Positions 6,977-11,616 of a stretch of 11,616 bases of DNA are shown here, one piece after another. Numbering within the stretch: position 1 is the stretch's first letter; every line of letters begins with the position of its first letter. A program made the translations under genes and the position numbers. Below the pieces are notes generated by a model. The model did no database searches, was not told the DNA's origin, and was given only the letters and a program-made list of their open reading frames with translations. This DNA comes from Burkholderiales bacterium (GTDB lineage Bacteria; Pseudomonadota; Gammaproteobacteria; Burkholderiales; SG8-41), in assembly GCA_019746155.1 (NCBI GenBank), contig JAIESJ010000265.1, positions 1 to 11,616 of the forward strand. The letters are read 5' to 3'.

Positions 6977-8365
6977 TTAGAACTCCACCAGATTTCGCAC
7001 ATCCACTTCGCTCTCTAGTTCCTGGATTCTCGCTGCACACGCATGGGCTTTTTCTTTTCCAATCACCGGCACCGCAAGACTCAAGAACTTGTCCTCGATC
7101 TCCGCCAGCGATATTGGTTCTTCGACGCTTCCCTTCCGATAAAGTGTTTCGTCGATAAAGACTCTTTTATCCGTGCATCGAACCTCGATCCGACTGGAGA
7201 GCCTAAATCTCCCTCCTGGCTCGTCAAACTCGGGCCAGACGCGGGGTTCAATCTTCTTAAGAAAATCCGCCAACCGGTCATCCTGCATTCGCTCGGGCGT
7301 GAACTGCGCTGGCGTCGCCTCCTTATCGAGCGCCATGACCGAGAGCCCATAACGCAGGCTCATTTGGGCGGCCAGAACAGACCCCGTCTCGCGCGGATCA
7401 AACGCGAATGCGCAATGATGGAAAGTGTTGGTACTTACATACGCGATGATGCGCTCTATATTCTCCGCCTCTAGCCGGTGTTTCGCCATGATGCGCGCCA
7501 GCGTCTGCATCGCCGTGATGCTTCCATTGGACGCTGGAGACAACTTGTAACCTACATCAAGCATTTCCCACCGTTCACCCAGGCCGGTTGCAACGGTGCC
7601 CGCGGCGGGTTCGCCGGTGAATGCATCGAAAAACCTCCCATGCGCCCCATCTAAGACATCATCGATTCCGGTGTAACCGATGCCCGCCAGTAGGGCGGCA
7701 TAAAGACCGCTTTGCGCAGCACGCCCCGAGTGCAGCGCCTTGGCCATAGCACCCTCCTGCACAGCCATCAAGCCTGCCGACTGTGAGGCCGCCAGTCCCA
7801 ACGCATGTCCTGTGCGGCGTGAATCCAGCGACAGCGCTCGAGATGCGGCGGCCGCCGCCGCGAGCGGCCCTGTCGTGCCCTGATTATGAAAACCCCGATC
7901 AAACATCCGTCCTTGCGTTGCAAGCCCCACTCTCAATCCAACCTCGTAACCAGCGACCATTGCTGTAAGCCAGTTGCGGCCGGATAATCCTCCTGCATCT
8001 TCGGCTATGGCCATAACGGCCGGGACAACAACGGAGCCGGGGTGAAAAACCGCGCCGGGGTGTATTTCATCGAGCTGGAAGGCGTGAGCTGCCGCACCGT
8101 TAACGAGCGCCGCATGCGTTGCCGACGTGCGCTCGGAAGCGCCTAGAATGGTTGCCACCGGACGCCCGCCTTCGTTCCTGACGAGATCCAGGAGTCTGCG
8201 GGCCGGAGGACGAGTCGATCCGTAGAGGCAGCAGCCGAGCGTATCGAGCAGGCTGATCTTGGCTTTAGCGATGACGCTTGCAGGAATTTGTTCAAAACGC
8301 AACGTTGCGGCGAACTCTGCTAGTGCGCGGGTTACAGAGCTATTGGTCTGCGCGGCGTCGGTCAT
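6977..8365 (-). CDS. MmgE/PrpD family protein (2-methylcitrate dehydratase / cis-aconitate decarboxylase fold)
   Basis: The 462-residue length and motif order fit the MmgE/PrpD family, cytosolic enzymes acting on di- and tricarboxylates, such as 2-methylcitrate dehydratase (PrpD) and cis-aconitate decarboxylase (CAD/IRG1). Seen: KISLLDTLGCCLYG (36-49), DEIHPGAVFHPGSVVVPA (99-116), GFHNQGTTGPLAAAAAA (158-174), AKALHSGRAAQSG (208-220) and VGYKLSPASNGS (271-282). His108, His160, Lys209 and Lys274 fall at nearly the spacing of the CAD residues His103, His159, Lys207 and Lys272. The usual KPYPxC...TH segment reads KLSPASNGSITA, so substrate contacts differ from PrpD. The ATG at 8365 is three bases after the Bug 4 stop, indicating translational coupling; no strong ribosome site is present. 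Substrate is unknown; the coupled receptor suggests it is imported through Bug 4. Confidence 0.93.
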   Translation of the reverse strand: MTDAAQTNSSVTRALAEFAATLRFEQIPASVIAKAKISLLDTLGCCLYGSTRPPARRLLDLVRNEGGRPVATILGASERTSATHAALVNGAAAHAFQLDEIHPGAVFHPGSVVVPAVMAIAEDAGGLSGRNWLTAMVAGYEVGLRVGLATQGRMFDRGFHNQGTTGPLAAAAAASRALSLDSRRTGHALGLAASQSAGLMAVQEGAMAKALHSGRAAQSGLYAALLAGIGYTGIDDVLDGAHGRFFDAFTGEPAAGTVATGLGERWEMLDVGYKLSPASNGSITAMQTLARIMAKHRLEAENIERIIAYVSTNTFHHCAFAFDPRETGSVLAAQMSLRYGLSVMALDKEATPAQFTPERMQDDRLADFLKKIEPRVWPEFDEPGGRFRLSSRIEVRCTDKRVFIDETLYRKGSVEEPISLAEIEDKFLSLAVPVIGKEKAHACAARIQELESEVDVRNLVEF

Positions 8366-8368
8366 CGT

Positions 8369-9340
8369 CTATTTTGCCAGTCCGATCTCCGCGTAAATCT
8401 TGCGAAGCTGGCCGTTCCTCTGCCGTAGGAAGTCTCCAGTCTGCGCGCTGTTCAGGTAGTTAGACACCCAGTAAAAGCGATCCATGTCTTTTTTCCACTC
8501 CTCGGTTTCGACCAGTTGCGCGAAAACCGAATCCCAATACGCCACTTGTTCTTTGCCCAGGCCCTTTGGCGCCACGACCACTCTGAAGCTGGCAAAAGTA
8601 ACATCGTGTCCAAGCTCCCGCCAAGTGGGAGCGCTTGCCAATATGCCCGGCAACCGTTTTGGCGACGTCAAGGCGAGCACTCTTACTTTTCCCGCCGACG
8701 CGGGCCCGACGACACTCGCCAACGTGGCGATGACCAGATCGATATGCCCGCCCAGCAGGGCGGTCATAGATTCTCCCGTGGAATTGAACACGGGAATCTT
8801 CACCCGCCTCACATCCGCCTTGATATCTCCCATCAGAAGCGCAAGGGCTATATGATTCACATTGCCTAGCGCGGCGCCGACGGCAATCGTGATCGCTGCC
8901 GGATCTGTTTTCAATCTTTCGACTAACTCTTGCCCGCTCTTCAAAGGCGAATCCGCGCGCACAATGAATGCAATGTACTCGTTGAAAAGGTGGGCAATGG
9001 GCGTGAAATCCGTGAACTCGATAGGGCTGCGCCCCGCAATGCGGTTGGTGAGGAGCGGCTCTGAGTTGACCGAAAGATAGTGCGGATCCCCCGCTTGCGA
9101 TTTGACGTACTGCAGACCCAGCGCTTGCCCGCCACCGGGCTTGTTCACGACAACGCTCGTACTGGGTATGAACTTGCGCTCCTGCAGGATGGCCTGGATT
9201 GCGCGGGCGGTCCGGTCCATGTTGCCGCCGGCCGCAACACCCGCCACCACCTCGACGTTCTTCCCCGGTTTCCAGGTGCTTTGGGCAAGAGCCGACGACA
9301 GCGAAAGCACGATCGCCATCAGGATTACACACCACCGCAT
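8369..9340 (-). CDS. Divergent Bug/TctC-family periplasmic receptor (Bug 4)
   Basis: A 323-residue secreted protein with a short signal peptide (likely cut at ALA-QSTW, about residue 19-20). It follows the Bug/TctC plan but is clearly a different branch from Bugs 1-3: KPGKNVEVVAGVAAGGNMDRTAR replaces YPxKPxRxIVPFxPGGxxD, the second motif reads VVVNKPGGGQALG, and HVPYKGGG is replaced by KIPVFNSTGESM. LLGGHIDLV, PASAGKVRVLALTS and a C-terminal helix remain in register. The start at 9340 is supported by GGAGGAG at 9347-9353, six bases upstream. It lies 25 bases after the reductase remnant and three bases before the MmgE/PrpD start, so it is probably translated with that enzyme. The ligand is likely a carboxylate but different from those of the other receptors; this is inference. 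Confidence 0.88.
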   Translation of the reverse strand: MRWCVILMAIVLSLSSALAQSTWKPGKNVEVVAGVAAGGNMDRTARAIQAILQERKFIPSTSVVVNKPGGGQALGLQYVKSQAGDPHYLSVNSEPLLTNRIAGRSPIEFTDFTPIAHLFNEYIAFIVRADSPLKSGQELVERLKTDPAAITIAVGAALGNVNHIALALLMGDIKADVRRVKIPVFNSTGESMTALLGGHIDLVIATLASVVGPASAGKVRVLALTSPKRLPGILASAPTWRELGHDVTFASFRVVVAPKGLGKEQVAYWDSVFAQLVETEEWKKDMDRFYWVSNYLNSAQTGDFLRQRNGQLRKIYAEIGLAK

Positions 9341-9365
9341 GGCAATCTCCTCCGGTGCCGCGAAT

Positions 9366-9804
9366 TCAAAAATTCAAAACATGTTCGCGCGAAGGTTTGA
9401 GTTCCCCGCGCTCCACCTCCTTCACCAGCTCGTTCATACACTCGTGAATGGGCGCGGGGACCCCGATCTCGCGTCCTTTTGCAGCGACGAGTCCGTTGAT
9501 GTAATCCGTCTCCGTCCGCCGTCCCTTCAGCATGTCCTGTGCCATGGATGGCCTCTGCTCGTCGGTTCTCACGCTGGCCTGTTTCACACAGCGCCTGGAC
9601 TTCGCAAATATGCATGGCGTTAACCCGCACCCGGTGCTCCTCTGCTGCGGTCATGCCTTCAAGATGCAGTCCGTCGCTCCGCATCTGATCGACGTGTTCT
9701 GGCCATTGGTCGATCAAGGTGACGTCGAGGCCGGCCCTGGTCATGTGTCCGCCGATATAACCTCCTATCGCACCGACCCCTACGACTGCAATTCGCTTGC
9801 TCAT
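9366..9804 (-). pseudogene. 2-dehydropantoate 2-reductase (ApbA/PanE family) with a large internal deletion
   Basis: Members of this family reduce 2-oxo acids with NADPH; PanE makes pantoate, and many paralogs have other substrates. The first 72 codons (9804-9589) read MSKRIAVVGVGAIGGYIGGH and onward to HICEVQAL, a Rossmann start with GxGxxG. From 9587 to 9366 a second minus-strand frame reads VKQASVRTDEQRPSMAQDML and continues GRRTETDYINGLVAAKGREIG to VLNF and a stop, the family's C-terminal helices. Together about 145 codons remain of roughly 300-330, so the centre (end of the Rossmann domain, hinge, catalytic Lys) is gone and the frame shifts at the join near 9585-9600. The ATG at 9804 has AGAGG five bases upstream. 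It lies 55 bases behind the ThDP enzyme. Inactive as read; a sequencing error alone cannot explain the missing centre. Confidence 0.87.
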
Positions 9805-9859
9805 CACGCCTCTGATACTCCTGTGTCTCCACTGGCACCCAGCCAGGCCCGTGAAGCCG

Positions 9860-11575
9860 TCAATCAAGAATATTGTCGGGATTCCCCGTTTCGCCCCGAT
9901 GCTTCAACGCGTCTTTTCTAGAGCTCAAGATTGCAGCCGGATCCACTTTGACGTGAATCACGGACGGCTTGTCCGCGGTTAGCGCGCAGCTCAGGGCGTC
10001 GCTGAGTTCGCCGGGTTTTTCGACAAAATATCCATTCGCGCCGCAGGCGCGGGCAACCACATCGTAGCGCGGGCTAATTATGCTTTCCGCGATGTATCGT
10101 TCGTTGTAGAAATCACGCTGATATGCCTTTTCCGACCCCCAGCATTCATTATCAAGCACGATCCCCACAGTATTGATGCCCGACTGGACGGCCGTGCAGA
10201 TCTCGATCACGGTCATCCCGAATCCGCCGTCTCCCGCCATCGATATTACGGGCCGCTCCGGAGCAGCCACTTTGGCCCCGAGTCCAGCGGCATAACCAAA
10301 ACCGACGAGCGCGAAATCGAGCGGGGTCAGCAAAGCGGGCGGCTGATAATACCGGAGCTGATCGGCGGCCTGGCGGCAGAGTGTTCCGGAATCGAGCGCA
10401 ACGATCGCGTCACGGGGCAGAACTTTGCGCACCTCGCCGAAAACCTGCTCGGGGGTTAACAGCGTAACGCTCCGGTGGGCCAGACGCTCGCGCTCTTCCC
10501 ACATTGTGTCCCACGTTCTTCTGAGTTTCTCATTGCGAGACTGCCACGGAACGTTTTCGGCTTCGTCTCGGCCAATGCTGTCGGCGAGGCACGCGGCAAA
10601 GGCAGTCGCGTCCCCGACCACACCCAGATACACCGGGTAGTACTTTCCGATTGCGCCAGCATCAATCTCGACCTGAATTATTCGGGCCGTTTTCGATATC
10701 ACCTCGTGCCCGTAGAGCGTCGTATTGAATCCCAATCGGGTACCGAGCGCTAGAATCACGTCCGCCTCGTGTACGGCTTCGCGGGCTACCGGGTTGCCGT
10801 ATGGCGCCGGTCCAGCATATCCGCAGAACAACGGATGGTCGTTCGGCACGACATCACCATGCCCGGAGGACGCAGCCATCGGCAGCGACAGTCGTTCCGC
10901 CAATCGAATTATTTCCTGATGGCCCCTTTCCCATTTGACGCCTCCGCCAACCAGGAGAATCGGCGCTTTCGCCCCAAATAGCAACTGCTTGACCTCTTGC
11001 AATGTCGACGGGTCGAGGAACCCCGCCTTTCTCGCCACCGATGCGTGGTTCCGCACTTCCACATCGATCTGCTCGGCGAAAAGGTCGCGCGCGATGTTAA
11101 GAAGCACCGGGCCCCTGCGGCCGGAGTTGGCGATTCGCATTGCTTCCAGTATGAGTTCCGGAATGCGCTTGGCGGAAGGCACGTCGAAGACTTTCTTGGT
11201 GACCGGCAAGAACAACGTGTGCTGATCGAGTTCTTGAAAGGAGTCCTTGCCGATGTGCTGGATTAGCGGCAGCCCTGTAATGACAACCACCGGCGAGAAC
11301 GCTAGGTAGGCTTGCGCGAGGCCCGTTACGAGATTGGTTGATCCCGGCCCTGACTGTCCCGCGATCATAATCCCGGGTCGGCCCGTCACGCGACCGTATG
11401 CGTCAGCCATGTGCATTCCCGCGCGCTCGTCGCGCACTCCGATGTGGCGAATGTCCTTCGCGTCGTACAACGCGTCGTACAGGTCGAGGGTCGAGGATCC
11501 CATTAAGCCGAAGATTGTTTCGACGCCAGCAACCCGCAACGCCTCGACCGCGGCCCTCCCGCCAGACATGTTCAT
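9860..11575 (-). CDS. Thiamine diphosphate-dependent enzyme (acetolactate synthase / sulfoacetaldehyde acetyltransferase-like)
   Basis: The 571-residue product has the three-domain POX/ALS layout. The N-terminal PYR domain carries the ThDP-activating Glu50 in VRDERAGMHMADAYGRVTG, then QSGPGSTNLVTGLAQAY and GKDSFQELDQHTLF. The central domain holds APILLVGGGVKW. The C-terminal PP domain has GDG (448-450) and, 24 residues on, Asp475-Asn476 where the family usually has Asn-Asn; the second Asn, the metal ligand, is kept. The stretch CWGSEKAYQRDFYNERYIAE resembles, from memory, the WGAEKKNQxDFY region of sulfoacetaldehyde acetyltransferase (Xsc), as does SFQELDQHTLF. It may instead be another 2-oxo acid decarboxylase or carboligase. 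The start at 11575 is chosen for GGGGG six bases upstream; an ATG at 11611 would add 12 residues not typical of the family. It is the first visible gene of unit B. Confidence 0.88.
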   Translation of the reverse strand: MNMSGGRAAVEALRVAGVETIFGLMGSSTLDLYDALYDAKDIRHIGVRDERAGMHMADAYGRVTGRPGIMIAGQSGPGSTNLVTGLAQAYLAFSPVVVITGLPLIQHIGKDSFQELDQHTLFLPVTKKVFDVPSAKRIPELILEAMRIANSGRRGPVLLNIARDLFAEQIDVEVRNHASVARKAGFLDPSTLQEVKQLLFGAKAPILLVGGGVKWERGHQEIIRLAERLSLPMAASSGHGDVVPNDHPLFCGYAGPAPYGNPVAREAVHEADVILALGTRLGFNTTLYGHEVISKTARIIQVEIDAGAIGKYYPVYLGVVGDATAFAACLADSIGRDEAENVPWQSRNEKLRRTWDTMWEERERLAHRSVTLLTPEQVFGEVRKVLPRDAIVALDSGTLCRQAADQLRYYQPPALLTPLDFALVGFGYAAGLGAKVAAPERPVISMAGDGGFGMTVIEICTAVQSGINTVGIVLDNECWGSEKAYQRDFYNERYIAESIISPRYDVVARACGANGYFVEKPGELSDALSCALTADKPSVIHVKVDPAAILSSRKDALKHRGETGNPDNILD

Positions 11576-11616
11576 GTAGAGCCCCCTATTTTTTCCTTGG
11601 ATGGATTGCATGTGAC

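Noticed and set aside
8460..9335. A 291-codon minus-strand frame overlapping Bug 4
   Set aside because: It is the same strand as Bug 4 in another frame, with low-complexity Arg/Gly/Cys-rich translation and no motif; Bug 4 has the signal peptide, family motifs and ribosome site.

Overview
The window looks like a chromosomal accessory region of a betaproteobacterium, most likely Burkholderiales of the Bordetella/Achromobacter/Cupriavidus kind. The reasons are a high-GC codon style, purine-rich Shine-Dalgarno sites (AAGGAGG), and above all a crowd of periplasmic Bug/TctC solute-binding proteins (four intact, one wrecked) with no TctA or TctB membrane subunit nearby. Family placements come from reading motifs; no database search was possible.

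Layout, left to right. Positions 1-861 (minus) hold the N-terminal third of an AcnA-type aconitase that runs off the left edge. Positions 931-1716 (minus) encode a ComA-like phosphosulfolactate synthase family protein. Positions 1819-2829 (minus) encode Bug receptor 1. A divergent control region (2830-3094) separates these from a LysR-type regulator at 3095-4012 (plus). A badly deleted Bug remnant lies at 4133-4314 (minus), followed by Bug 2 (4316-5290), the C-terminal half of an enolase-superfamily (muconate-lactonizing type) gene (5376-5939), Bug 3 (5939-6910), an MmgE/PrpD-family enzyme (6977-8365), a divergent Bug/TctC 4 (8369-9340), an internally deleted 2-dehydropantoate 2-reductase (9366-9804), and a thiamine-diphosphate enzyme with Xsc/acetolactate-synthase features (start chosen at 11575, stop at 9860).

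There appear to be two minus-strand transcription units. Unit A (Bug 1, ComA-like, probably aconitase-like) is divergent from the LysR gene and probably controlled by it. Unit B (ThDP enzyme down to the Bug remnant) enters from the right; its promoter is outside the window or within the last few bases. In both units receptors alternate with enzymes of carboxylate metabolism, which suggests uptake and breakdown of organic acids, possibly sulfonated ones. The sulfonate idea is inference: it rests on two families (ComA-like and Xsc-like) that in known cases use or release sulfite.

Unit B is decaying. Three of its eight genes are deletion remnants, while the receptors between them keep intact frames and strong ribosome binding sites. 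No tRNA, rRNA, CRISPR array, transposase or insertion-sequence end was seen.
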